Positions 1 through 13,270 of a stretch of DNA of 64,000 bases are shown one piece after another (the stretch's first letter is position 1; each line of letters starts with the position of its first letter). The position numbers and the translations under genes are program-made. The notes beneath the pieces are model-generated. The model saw only the letters and a program-made list of their open reading frames with translations. It was not told the origin of the DNA and searched no databases. This stretch comes from Cruorifilaria tuberocauda (Eukaryota > Nematoda > Chromadorea > Rhabditida > Onchocercidae): assembly GCA_013365365.1 (NCBI GenBank), contig JABVXU010000212.1, positions 1-64,000 of the forward strand. Direction: 5' to 3'.

Positions 1-3000
1 GAATTTCTTGAATTTGAAAACCAGAAGTCGAAGGAAAATTGAAGTAAGGATTAAAAAACCGCCGAGAATTCTCACAACAAGAAATCTGATGCTAATAGTC
101 CAGAGCATTTGGCTAATTAATTAGCAAAAATTAATATGGAGATAGAGTTTCAGTAAAGTGGGAATTGTTTATGAATTCAAATCACAGATGCAATTAGTCC
201 AACCGTCCGACAATAAAATCTATAATTCAACAGCTAATTTCTGGGTTTGCCTAATAAAAGAATAATTTCATGACAAAGAAAAGAAAATACGAACTTTATA
301 AAAGGAAAACAAAAATTCTATTAAAATTTCTTGACGAAGAAGCGCACCGAGAAGCTAAACAAACAATTTCAAGATCGATATGTACAACGAAAATATGCTG
401 CATAATGAAAGTGTTCAAGTTGGTCGCCGCTCAAGTATTTTAATGACAAATGTGATGACAACTTCACGTATCAACTGAAATTTCCAGTAACATAAATTAA
501 AAGAATCAAATAGTAATGAAAAATTGGCGTAGCATGTGGGTAATCACCTTGGTAATTATTAAAACATAACCATTATTTTTCCAACAAAATATATTGCTAA
601 TCATCTTGAATTTGATTCCTAATTTCTAAATATTATTTTTGCAAAGTTTGCAACCACATCTTCGGCCAGAAAATAATTTCATTTACTAACATTTATGGAT
701 ATTTATGGATATTTCAATAAACGAATCAGTTAAGAAATAATATAAAATAAATGAATGTTTGAAATAAATAAAAAAAAAAGGATTCCATATCTCTTTCCAG
801 AAATATTGTATAAAAAAACAGGCTAAATCCCGAGAGATATTTTGGCGATAAATATTCGGCGCAAACAGTTAATTGGATTTCAAACTTCTAGCTGAAGCAT
901 TCAAGCTTCTGAATGCTTACTACTTCGCATGTTCCCATCTTTTTATTGATGACTACCAGCCAGTATTCTAAAAACGCTCTTTCGTGTTCGGTTGACGTCT
1001 GATTTGCGATCTACTGAGTGCTATTGTTCTTGCATAAAATAAATTTTCCCTTTCTAGCAAATTCTTACGCGACTTCTTAGCTATGGAATGAGAGAAGCGG
1101 GGGAAATCCTCCTAGGAATTTAACACACAGTATTAAAGAAAGAAATGATTTTCAGGGACGTGACAAAAATTCATTGGGAAAGTTAAGAACTGCAATTTGA
1201 GCAATCAGACAGAATGTCGCAATATGAACGTATCATAGAGATGCCATCTCATTCAAACTTTTTTCTTCCCTCTCTTGGAAACTTTCCCATTTCGATGAAA
1301 ACCGCAAGAGGAAGTAGCGACTTTCGGTAAAACACTAATCATAAAGCATCTCAGCAATGATGCAGAAAGAAAGATCAATCAATCGATAGACATTGTTGTG
1401 AAGCATTTCTGAAGAAAGGGAGAAAATGTGTGTCGCAAATTTAGGATAGCATTGATAAGCAACTTTCAGCAACGGTTAAAATAGGTAAAGGGATGAAGAG
1501 TTAGTTCTAATTGGGCTACTCTCAACAACACACACGCGCACACACACACAACTGCAACGCGAAGGTCAACCGTCCATCACCCTCACCTGTTATGGTCCCG
1601 CACCGGAGACAATAAACATATATACACGCACAGACACATACATACACATGTACACATATATACGTACCACGCAACTATACAAAGTATGAACGCGAACCAA
1701 CATGACATACACACATGCACAGCATCCTACACGACAAGGTGCAAACATAGGTGTATTAGTACAACACTTAAGCGCTACGACATACTGGATACACACAGAC
1801 ACATACACGCAGAGACATACATAGAGATCTGGAAACTAGATGGGTGATTGGTACCTTACGAAGAGACCCTTGAGAGAAACCGTCGTCCGTCGAAGTGATC
1901 TAACTAAACCATTGTAATGTGAAGGAAATGAAGAAATAGATCAACGGTGCGGCAAGTTTTACTAAAAAGAAAAATTACAACAACGGCAATGTATCATACC
2001 GTCGCAGCTGTTGCGTACCCACTCACGTCGACCACCGTAATTCCTGAATTTCGACCAAAGTAACCAATTTTCATTTATTTCAAAATGTGCTCATTAACGC
2101 TATGAAAAGGATGTTACCTTCTCACAGATTGAATTTATATCAGATGGAAAGTTCTATTCGAAACTAGCTCATAGAAAGGATGTTTTGCTTCCGAGATATT
2201 TCTGATAGCAATTTCTTGTGAAACTTCCACGGATATTTTCCACCTAGTAATCACGGACAATTTTATGGTAGGGAATGAAGGTCGAATTCTGGGCATGAAT
2301 GCAATATATGTTGCAGACAGACTTGTAATCACTGGACGTCAAAATTACCTGGCTAAATGGATTTATAGTACTGACTAAAGATCGTTGATGTGTGTTCAAT
2401 CAGGCCCAAATAATCAGGTTTGCCATACCTGAAGGACAGATATCTAATGAAGAGGGAGAGAAAAGATTATATCGCGGGATTTTCGTCGTCAAATGCTGAG
2501 TGCAGATCAATTTTTATCATTTTAGACATGAAGTGTCTGCTTGGATTTCCATTTGTATGATATGAGGAATGTTGCAAATACGTTGAAAGACTTCAAGGAA
2601 ACGCCGATGAATGCGTTTCGAATACACTGCCACGTCGATAAGCTTCATCTTTTGCAAAACTTTTAAGTTTCACTGAATCATAAGAGCGATTAGTCGAATC
2701 TGTTATATGTGTATCGATGATAGTGTTGCTTCTATTGTGAATGAATTTATCGTGCCAAGTTTTAAGTAATTTGTCAATGATTGATGTAGAGAATAGCAAT
2801 CTTCACTTTTTCATCCCAAAATTCCACAACAACAATGCAAAATTTTATTATAGACAATCTAGGACAAGGCCCTTCACTGCATATAATGAAGTGATGAAGG
2901 CTCTTTACTTGAAAAAAGGATCGAACAAACATATTCATTCCGTTCAGCCAACAAATCGAACAACGAAGCTTATGAAAGCATTTAATTATCATTTTCACGA

Positions 3001-4549
3001 ATTCACAGTTTATACGACTTTTCTCGCTTATTCTCATTCTCTTTCATTTGATGATTACTTACAAATTGCTTCTTATAAATGTATGTTTGCATTATTTGAA
3101 AAAGTCTCCATAGATAGACTAATCTTAAGGTAAATGACATGAAGTAAGTTATTTCGGATGCTTGGCTCTGGTCTATCGTTCCGACACATTATTGATGAGA
3201 AATAAGTTGGGAAAATTTCCCAATACAATTATTTAATTTAATATTATGAATATAAAAATGAAATTCACTTATTTCGCAAGACAAGCCTCCGACTTATTGC
3301 TGTACAACGAAAGAATTAGTCTTGAAAATATTTAAAGCTGATACTAAGATCGATGTGGAGTATTTATTGCTTATGCCGGAGGAATTTATAAAACCTAGTT
3401 CATTTCCATAAATTTTATGCTATTTATCATTTAATATATAGTTTTCTCTTTTTTCCTCTCTATTTTTTCGAGGAACTTCCTCAGATGAACGACTCACTTA
3501 AATTAAAACTATCGTAATTCATTTTGGCTTAACCTAATTTAATTTATCCTAACTCATCTCCCAATCCAATATGCACTCCAACCTGCAACAGCTTCCACTC
3601 GGATAATCGTATAAATATTTTTTATGATGCATTCACGTCTTTAAATGCAACTTATCTAAAATTCATCAAAATCTTTTAAAATAAGCTAAAAATAAAATAA
3701 GAATTTGTTTGAACTCTTTCTTTCATCCTTCAAATGTATTTTCAAATAAAAACCAAAATTCCAAGTCAATTGCATGTGATAACCTCTGAGTGAAATTTCC
3801 GGAAATATCCATAAGACAGTAATAAAGTATTACTTTTGTCTGATATAGAAGGTTTGTAACATGTGCTTTCTTGTATCCAAAAAGTTATAGACAAAGACAA
3901 TTCCTAAGTCACTGATAACAAGATTTCACGACGTAGCTCAAATAGTTGCAAAATTTAAACCAATGATAATGAAGTTTTTAAATGAGAATTTTAATAATAT
4001 CAGCCAAACAAAAGATTATGAAATTCCTTATGCTTTCTTGTAATAAACTTATCCATAAAAGTACATTTGATATGCGATAGACTGTTTAATTTTGAAATAA
4101 TCGCAAGATCCAAGAATATGAACTCTAAAATATAATAAATAAATAAGAAGAATGCCAATGAATGCAATAATAATGAAGTGAGTTTAAAATGAGAGAGCAT
4201 TTTTCAAGCAATAATTGATTATTTAATGGTAAGTGAAATCAAATGAAAATTTTTATGGTATAATTTTTCACTAAAACGCTTAAGGCATCTATCATAGAGC
4301 GTACTTTAATTAAAAAAAAAAATTTGGTTATTGATAGCAAGGAGATATCAGTAATGATTTAATTAATTTAATAACATATAATAAGTTAATGAATGAATTA
4401 ATTTAATGACAGACAATAGGAGAAAAATGTAATGAATGATCGAGTGGTGTTAGATCGGACTAACAGGGAAAAAGACTAAACGAAGGTTATATGTCTAGTA
4501 CGGAAAAACAGAATGAATGAAAAATAAAACTTGGAGAAAATGGAGAAAC
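1..4549. other. AT-rich stretch expected to contain later MAGI introns/exons; none resolved
   Basis: The MAGI reading frame leaves 4550 in phase 1, so its next exons should lie here on the minus strand or beyond the left edge. I looked for the end of the guanylate-kinase-like segment and for WW domains and found nothing that kept phase. Open minus-strand segments at 2593-2799 and 2135-2332, and a short segment reading YGKPDYLG from about 2427 downward, are exon-like but do not connect. No other gene, RNA or mobile element is supported. Confidence 0.5.
1530..1830. repeat. CA/TACA-rich microsatellite zone
   Basis: Short runs of CA repeats at 1530-1553 grade into about 200 bases of imperfect CACATA/TACACA motifs. 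The open reading frame crossing it on the minus strand (1590-1808) reads as Val/Tyr/Cys-rich low complexity and is an artefact of the repeat. Confidence 0.85.
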
Positions 4550-6182
4550 CTTGATAATGACCGTGCTCCAATAATTGATTGCTATCACGTAACTGCCGAA
4601 AAGTTGAAACATCGACAAATTTATAATGTACACCGTCGATTTCACCATTTCGTGGTTGCCTTGTAGTATCTGAAATTCTAAGCTAATGAATATATTTTAA
4701 AATTTCTTCCTTAGTTTCTACTAAATAGTTTGAACTCATTGAGTTGAATATACAAATTCGATTTTTTTAGATTTTTCGTCTGCAAGGCCAACATATTAAT
4801 GAAGTGAAGATTATCTTTTCGGCCCTTTCATTTCCTCTAATGTTTTAATTTCTTATTTGTACATATCACTCGAAGCTAAATAATATCACTAAGCATAAGT
4901 GCTGACATGGCACTGTTTTTTGATAAACGTTATTCCGGATGATGATTTGTAGTTCTGGGTAATCTTCACCAGCTAGAATTTCTATTATGCTCGATGGAAT
5001 CGAATCTGTAACAATTTTTATTACATTTTTCTTGCATCATTTCTATCAATAGTTTTCCCATTAACTTGAATTAAAATTTACTCTAAATTTCACATCTCCA
5101 AGTAATAAATTTGTTGTGCAGATATGCAAATGTATTAATTACTACATGGTAGGAAAAGATATATATCGCAAATTTTACTTTTATTTACAATTTCCATGTA
5201 AAATGATTCATTCGTAGCAAATAAACCTTCTAGTAACCTTCGCACATCTCGCGATAACATTCCGGACACCTTCCTAAATATTGAACGCATAAAAGCGAAA
5301 TCTGATATTAAGAAATTTTGTGTATCTGAGCTTTACGTAGAGAAAAATAGAAAGATAAAAAATTTATAACCTCCCATTGATGGACAAAATGATATCGTCT
5401 GTTGCTAAGGTATTCAGTAAATCGGGATGAAGCACTAATTCTACCAGTATCAGACAACCATCAGCAGATCCGCCCTGTATAGTAAACGGAATAAGCGGTG
5501 GTTGGCATGAAATCTATAATGAATATGGAAATGAGCAAATGCATGCTTGCGTAACAAAAAAAAAAAAATTGTATTGATGTTTTACAATCAACCGATTTAA
5601 AAAAAGCCATTCCGATAATGATATGTAATGTTCTCCTGGTATATTTGCTCTTTTTTTCGATTTTTTTTCTTGAAATAAGCGGGGGAATTGGAAAACGAAT
5701 GAAGGAGAAAGGATTCAAGATGTTCTTGAAATGATATTTACTACTAACTTTCCGTAGGAAATTGTGAGAACACCAAATTGATGATTACCCCGAATTCTGA
5801 TAAATCAAGCGTTGTATTTCTAATATAGAATAAACAGAAATTACTCCGATATTGTTTGAAAGGATAGGGAATTACAGTAGCAGCACGTTGAAAAAAAAAT
5901 TTGCTCTGGTATAAAATCTTTCCATTAAATAGATTTTGCATTTTAATAAAGCGATGAAAAAATTAAAATAATCGTCGAATTCCGCCTGTTTAATCTAACC
6001 TGCACAGTTCTGATCACTGTTTCCAAAGGCTTGCATTTTTTGTCAGCATTGTCTGATTTTGATGAATGGGATGTTTTCCGGATCATATGGATCGAATTCA
6101 AGCTTTTTTCTAGAGTCACCAAATCGTTTTCTTCGTTATCTTGGTCCATTTCCCTATTGACCAATGCTTTTCTGGATGACAT
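4550..6182 (-). CDS. magi-1: MAGI-family scaffold protein, N-terminal exons (PDZ + guanylate-kinase-like), partial
   Basis: Six minus-strand exons join in frame to 220 residues: 6182-5986, 5819-5774, 5474-5371, 5273-5179, 5005-4907 and 4669-4550. The first 57 or so residues are hydrophilic. A PDZ domain follows (about residues 58-140), with a FGVII carboxylate-loop-like strand and the ILSINGRKVSG segment. Next comes YPELQIII...VPY joined to TTRQPRNGEIDGVHYKF and LLEHGHYQ, the start of a guanylate-kinase-like fold. PDZ followed directly by this segment is the MAGI order; MAGI proteins are junctional scaffolds binding C-terminal peptides. The ATP-binding P-loop of true guanylate kinases is absent, as usual in MAGI. 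The first intron is the weak point: it needs a GC donor at 5985 to keep phase, since the nearby GT donor (exon end 6000) gives the wrong phase. A TAG nine bases before the ATG could be a trans-splice acceptor. Later exons (WW, further PDZ) must lie left of 4550 or outside the window. Confidence 0.85.
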
Positions 6183-8065
6183 CGCTTTGGGCTACATCTA
6201 ACGTTACACATACAACAAATGAAGGTCAAATCTCGAATATCAACTCAACGATAACATATATCATCGGTACATTCTGAAAAAGTAACGTTGCGTAAACCCC
6301 TTAACAACGCTGTATTTCAACAATCCAATACGTGTGAGTTTTTGAATTTCGGTATTCTGACTCAGAAAAATACAGTACTCATTTTAAGGGAAATTCTATC
6401 AATTTCGAATTCACTCACATGAAAACGCTATGTATTTACTTTTCCAAATGTAATTTGGAGCGAAGTGTATTACACAATGCCCACTACTTTCCCAATTCAG
6501 ACAAAACTGACTGGAAGCTCTTTTCTTTCTTATCTGAATTACTAATACATTCATTCTTAATTAAGAAATTAAATGTTTCGTGTCTTTTCTTTGTTTTAAA
6601 ATCTTTTTAAATTGTATTAGTATTGAATGAATACAACAGAACCATCAATAACAGGTATCAAAGTTTGAATTTTAGATGAAAATAATCAATCAGCAAGAAT
6701 GCTTATGTGTAAGGCAAACTCTTCCAAAAGAATGGTTTCGAGGAAAAGCTTCAATGTTCAATAAAAACTGAAATCAAAAACCAAATAAATCCAAATGAAT
6801 TGTGAAAATTGACTAAGCTTAACTGATCATACACAAATAAACAAATAAATAAATAAGTGTACTCGACATTAACCTCAATTCATCAACAACATATTCCATC
6901 CATTTAACAAGATAATAAGAAATCGTAAAACAAAACTGACGAAAAATTGCAATGCTACGGAAGAACTGAGCAAAAATAGAAAGATAATTAGGTAAATACA
7001 CCCTTTCTTTGTCATTTAAAATAAATGAAACAAATAATAAAAAAACAGTGTATTTACCTGTTTATATTTTTTATGCATTATTTAACGACAAAAGAAATCA
7101 TAAACGAAAAATGATGAAATGAAGATGAATGACTGTTGATACTATTTGTTTCCGATTGTTTAATAGACCATATTTACTCCATTACTATGAAAGATTTTCT
7201 AAACAAACCTCATTAGACATTAGTCAAGTGTATTGATGCCATTCTAAATTATTTTAAAACGGATAACTTCTTCGATTGAACATGAAAACAACACGGGTGC
7301 TTGTTTTAGTAGCGTAAGCATATGTGAAAGAAAATGAAGAGAGATAACTCAGATGACGATTTGGTCGAAGAAAAGTGAGGATGATTTGATCAGATAATAA
7401 TTTTAAAACCGAAAAATATTGTTCGGATAATTCAATATCAATAGAAACAGCTGTCTGTCATTTTTAATTCGATCCAACTCTCTGTTGCCAAACATACATA
7501 CTGTTGTGAGGGATTTGCCGCTTTGAAATAAAATCTACCTACTCTTAGTTATTCGTCACAAATGAATCAAAAGTGAAATTTTGATTCTAAAAAGAACAGC
7601 TATCGCAAAATTTTTCTGATTAAATAAGATTACCTCTATAAATAGCATGAACCAGATCAAGCTTTAAAAACATTCTCATTCTGCGATTCTGCTCGATACA
7701 AGGGAGGGCGGTGAGGAATGGAGAGGAGTAAGGAATAGGAAATAGCCAAGTTGCTGATAAGTTTCTGCAGTTTTCACTTTTTCTTCCCAATTCTGCAATT
7801 TATACTTAGGAAGAGAGGAGAATTATACATTACGCAGGTCTGTGAATAGAACTGCCAAAATGATCTTCAACTTTCAACTTCATTACTTTAAACAAATGAA
7901 GCTAGCAAATCTTCGGAAAAAGTTAATTCAAATTACAAATTTCAAGAAATAGCGCCACTTATTTATGTTAAAGCATAATGTTGATAAGTGAATACTGGAC
8001 TGGACAGAAAGGAGGGAAGAGGACGGAAGTGGGGGTGATTAAGTGGACAGAAGGCAAATTAGCAA

Positions 8066-8066
<1 letters not shown>

Positions 8067-8106
<40 letters not shown>

Positions 8107-8131
8107 CTGTCTGTCTGTGTCTGTGTGTACG
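8067..8131. repeat. (GT)n / GTCT microsatellite
   Basis: An almost uninterrupted GT dinucleotide run from 8067 to about 8103, followed by GTCT variants to about 8131. It makes a spurious Cys-Val open frame on the plus strand. Confidence 0.95.
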
Positions 8132-8184
8132 TGTCCCCACTTCCACTTCTGCAATAGCAACTGCGAAATGACGGCGATAGCGAT

Positions 8185-8214
8185 GGCGACGGCGACGGCG
8201 ACGGCGACGGCGAC
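8185..8214. repeat. (GGCGAC)n hexanucleotide repeat
   Basis: Five perfect tandem copies of GGCGAC, with degenerate copies just upstream. It is about 67 percent GC in a strongly AT-rich background. It would code Ala-Thr on the plus strand and Ser-Pro on the minus strand, but no gene model includes it. Confidence 0.95.
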
Positions 8215-11200
8215 AGAGACGACGAAGACGAATCAGGAGGGAAGGACCACTCTTGCTGCACGGTTAAATCTTCATATCACTCTAAATTTAGTGCTTTGGA
8301 CAATTAAGTTTCATTTAGTAACTGATTCGCTACCATCCACTATCGTTCTAGTACTCACAAAATGTCCGATAAATCAAATATCAGGAAGTTGGCCGTCTTC
8401 TGTTTCCTCCTTTCTGATCCAAAACACGAATTAAGGAATGCGATTTAATGAAATGATCGAAAAGGTAGCGCATGCAAAGTCCCATCACAAACTATGATCT
8501 TGAAAGCTGTTGGGTCTCCAATGAACAATGTAACGCTCACCTGGTCAAACCGTTTTTCCTACAATCTCATGTTATCACTTCGGGTCCATCGCACGCCTCC
8601 CTCCTCTTCAACCGATAAAATCATGGAGAAATACTGCAATTTTTCGAGATATTATTTGTACTGTTACTAGCTATTATCAGGAGATAGTCCAGAAAAGTGT
8701 TTTGTGTTCCATTTATCATCTATAAAATTAGTTCGAGAATATTATCGCAGAAATACGAATTCCAAGATAGCAAATAAAAGCACCATCTGGAGACCTAATG
8801 AAAGTAAAAATACATTTGGCCGAAAAATAAAATATGAGAGATGAAGGTCAAAAGGGGTAATGGAGTTAGATAGGCCAAAAAAAGAGGCAATAAATCCATT
8901 ATGCAACAACCGACAGCTATCTTCTCTCTTTTGTGCTTCCATTCTGCCAGTCATTCTATTATCCCAATCGAAGATGATCATATTTTCAGGGCTAACTTCG
9001 ACGGCAATTGTTATTATCGAGCAGTTTATCAAAGAAAGGATACAGAATTCATAAGTGTATAGTCTTTTAAGTAACCTTCCATTCTTCCATTTTTTTTGCT
9101 ATCATGGCATATTTCAATTTTCTTTTTTTAATTAATAGATGCATGCTATTTTATAACTGTTTTGTGAAATTAGGAATGACAATAATAAGGTAAAGCGGAC
9201 GAAAGATCGGTAAATTAAAGGGTAAAAATAATTACAAAACTATGCAATTCAATCTCTGCACGTTTTCTCAGCAAAAATTATAGATAAATGGTGTCACTAA
9301 CAATGAAAGATGCATTTTAAAAACCGGAAATGATGGATACGGATAGGGAAGATATCGTGTCAGGATATATGAGCATACCAAACGAGTTTGAATTCTTAAC
9401 TACGCCTCCATCTATCTCAACGTTACGACTGTGATCCAGTTATTTCTATAAATATTGAATTCTGCTTCTTCTGGCAACAGATTTATGAATATTTGTCATT
9501 CATTCGAAAATTTCTGAAAATGTGAATAAAAAGATATGATTCCATCTCTTTCACAAAATCACAACAGTGATCTCTGTTACATTCTATGCGTCTTTTTTTT
9601 CGAATAAATTACAAATTTCCATAGTTTGTAAAATTTTTAGCTGGGAATGAACATTTTACAGTGAGTGTCATCTACCATTTTATTATTTTTTTAAATTTCT
9701 ATTTATTTTATACTAAGCAATGATTTGATCAGTTGGGATTTTGCAGACAACCATAACTTCATTTCGGATACATAAAACATTTTAAGAAAAATAGTCAATA
9801 TTTTTAGAGTAGGCTAGTTGGTTGAGTTAAAGTACGTAAATAAGTGAGAAATCTAAAACTCTCTTCTTTTCTAACGAAAGATTCTTATAACCATTCCTGA
9901 AGGATAATCAGAATATCGCAAATTTTTAACTCATAACTTTTTATGTAGAAACAATCTTATTACTTCGAGGGAATTTTTAAGGAAATATTATCCTGCAGAT
10001 ATATCAAGCATAAATGAAGCTTAATAAAATTAGGAGTGATAGAAAAAAATAAAAGAAATAAACAAAGAGCTAAATGGCTCTGTAACCTTCCAATCTTGAC
10101 TCCAAATAAATTGAAAATGATTTAATTAGAATATGAAGAAAATGAAACTTAACATAAATGTTGGGAAAACGGACCGAAAATCAGCAGCCAAAGTTAAATT
10201 TGTTGAAAATCTTTCAGTCAAAAAAGTAGACAAATATTAATAAGATATAGAAGGAGACGATCGAAAATGGTAGCACGATCGAAGGGATCCATCTTATAAC
10301 TGTAATTCAGCATATGTACCTTCCACAGCATATGTATCTGATGGGAACGCGGAAGCAACGCACTCACGTCTCTCCCCGAATCCTCAGATTCCGAAATTGT
10401 TGAATGGAGATAATAATGATGCGTAACTCTTGTCTTCCCACTGTTTTCTTCTCACCTATCTCCCATTTCAAAAAGAAGATAATCGATGAATATTTTGATA
10501 TGAATTAAGCAGACTAGACGTGTAAATTGTTCCATACTTCCTAGCTACTGGGAAGTTTCCTCGAGCTGTCAGGAAATGACCGATGGTAATGACATTACTA
10601 ATTGCCAAGTCTTCCACAGGATGGCATTATTGCATCAGATGCTCACAATAAGTGATAATGTAAGCAGAACGGAGTGAGAAAGATGTAACTGGTTACTCTT
10701 CCGGAAGAACTGTTAGCCATGCTTGCATAAGTACGATGTACGAACACTGTCGATAATAAAGACAAGGATGGATTAAAAAGAAGAATTTTGGGAAGGATCT
10801 GAGAGAAAAACAATAAGAGAGAGTTTGATAAATCCTCATATATGAGTGTAATATGCGCCACATGTTGTCACAAATTTAATTCCCTTAACTAAACGAGAAA
10901 AAAATTGATTTTCTTTAACAGCCATTCTCTACTCCGTTTTTTCTCCTTTTTTTGCTAAACCAAAATTGGAACAGGAAGGTGATGTCACTATCAGATAACT
11001 GTTCACTCCTCACTTCTCCTATAAGGAAAGAACGTTCGCAACATAATAGTAAGTCTCCATTATGATAAGTGATATGCAAGATTTGGCGGAATCTGAGCAA
11101 TTAATTAATTATTGATATGCTGGGTAAAGAGAAGTGGAACGACACGAATACGGAATTAAATGGTAATGCAGTTGAACTAGAAATAGATAGATGTATTGGA

Positions 11201-11762
11201 AATGTAAATAACAGTATTAGCGAATAGTGGTAGAGGTAGGAGGAAGCAGGGAAAGAAGGTCGAAGAGGTCGGATTAGGAGCAGCCAAGATAGATGCACAT
11301 ATATTGTATTGTGTTTCGAGGTAGGAGGGGAGAGCTGGGCGCGGGTCAAAAGCCGAACAATAGCCGCCATCGTTACCTTCCGAGTATTTACATATCAGAG
11401 GGCGCAATCTTCCTCACGTCGAGTGCTTAAAACAGATAAATTGAGAAATAATTAATTGGTGTATTAATTAAATAATATAACCCGTGGTCTCTTGTTGATA
11501 ATTTGTTAACTTTTGACTTATCGATTCACTTTTCCGGATCACAATATCTGTTTTAACAAAACATGCATTATTCTAACTGGATAAATACCTGTTGTAATTT
11601 TTATCATTTTCCGAATGATGTGGTTGAAAATAAAGATAAAGTGAGAGATCATATCATGATGGTCTAATTGGAATTTGAACCGATGAAAGAGAAAAGGGAT
11701 AGATTGATGGAACAGATAAAAGTAACAAAGGGTAGTTTAACTTTAAATTACTGACATTGATT

Positions 11763-11812
11763 AGAGGAGAGAGAGAGGAGAAAGAGAGAGAGAAAGAGAA
11801 AGAGAGAGAAAT
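11763..11812. repeat. GA-rich purine tract
   Basis: About fifty bases almost purely of GA and GAAA units on the plus strand. Confidence 0.9.
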
Positions 11813-13228
11813 CAGATTTCCCGATGAAATCACTAATCTACATAACGTTTACAACGAACTCATATCATGCCACGAAATACAAATTATCACTTCGCTGTAA
11901 AATTTCGTTCCTTTCAGATAAGATTCTTTCTATTCTTATATCGTTATCCCAAAATTAATTGATAAAATTGACCTTTTTTCTTTCTTATATCTCATTTGAA
12001 CAATGTTAAATAAAATATCTAAATAAAATACGACAATATAATCTGAAAGAATACTTTATTAATTAGAGGTCGGAGGTTATTCAATGCAAACTGGCTGATC
12101 AACTAAGTCTTAGTTAAAAAATGATATGAAAGACCATTGATATTCGTTGATATTTCTCTCTGATATTTCTAAATTTTGCCTATATTTTCTGTGTAGTGTT
12201 CATCTTAAATGGATGCCGTTTACTATAGCAGAAAATTTTTATTCAAACTTATCAGCAATTCCAGTCTTATCACGACTGATTAATTCCGAAATAGTGAAAT
12301 AGGATAATCTGCAAGCGCTGCAAGTTAAACGTCAGATTACTTAAATCTGAAATATCAATAGTTCTAGTCTTATTATAGTGATGATGATCGGTGAAGGTCG
12401 AGAGATAGGAGATCTGAAGGAAATTCGAGAATAAAAAGAATTAAATCCTTCAATCAAATGGTTGAATTACGTCGACTTAAAGAAGTAAGATCTGATAATG
12501 AGAGGGCATCACTACCAATAAATTTCATACTTAACATTTCCCAGGATTGATGGGTGCACCTGTTCATTAACCGTTTGAGGGATGAAGAGGGTAGAAGAAT
12601 CTTTAAATGACAATATTTAATGTTTCTTTCCCTTTCTCCATCAAGAATGTTTACGACGAAGACTGCTAACCCCAGTTAGTTGTTATGATAATAACCTCGT
12701 CATCTACGGAATTTTATTCCGTAAGTGACATTGGAACCCGGTTTTTCTGTCTTATCGTCTGAAAATTGTTATTTCATTAAAATTCTAAACTTGATATATC
12801 AGAGAAAAGAATCAGCTAGAGTTCATACATATTAGTAAACTGGTTTTGCTTTGAATTTCAGGAAATAATTTCAGTCGCTAGCAACATTAACAAGACATGT
12901 CGACGACTGATATGCTTAGGATATTTCAACTTCCTTTTGATCATAGTTTTACCGTTTATTTTTAAAGACATTTGATCTAAACACATTGAACACGGAAATT
13001 TGTTAGATCGTGTAACTTAAATTTTGCAAATGAAGGAGAAAAGTTTTGTTCCCATAGCTATTTTCCAACATCCATAAAACAACTTTGATATTTTATTGTA
13101 GTAATAATTGAGTAGTTTCGAAATATAGCAAGATATTCCATGTTCCGGAATCTTCAAACGTACCAAAATGATACAGTTCACTTTAGTTGGCTTAATCAGA
13201 CAAACTGACTATCGATTGTACCAGTGGC

Positions 13229-13270
13229 AAGCTTATTAAATTCTGATTGAATTTCAGGTTTAATAAGCTT
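13229..13270. repeat. Perfect 12-bp inverted repeat (hairpin)
   Basis: AAGCTTATTAAA at 13229-13240 is matched exactly by TTTAATAAGCTT at 13259-13270, leaving an 18-base loop. Pairing stops at the arm ends. It could form a stem-loop in DNA or RNA; nothing links it to a gene. Confidence 0.9.

Noticed and set aside
7968..8261. Minus-strand Ser-Pro-rich open frame
   Set aside because: Mirror image of the same simple repeats.
8069..8434. 121-codon open frame starting with Cys-Val repeats
   Set aside because: It arises from the GT and GGCGAC microsatellites; the remainder has no protein character or splice context.
8986..9060. Plus-strand segment after TATTTTCAG reading ANFDGNCYYRAVYQRK to a stop
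   Set aside because: It resembles a terminal exon, but I found no upstream exon to join, and the opposite strand is equally open.
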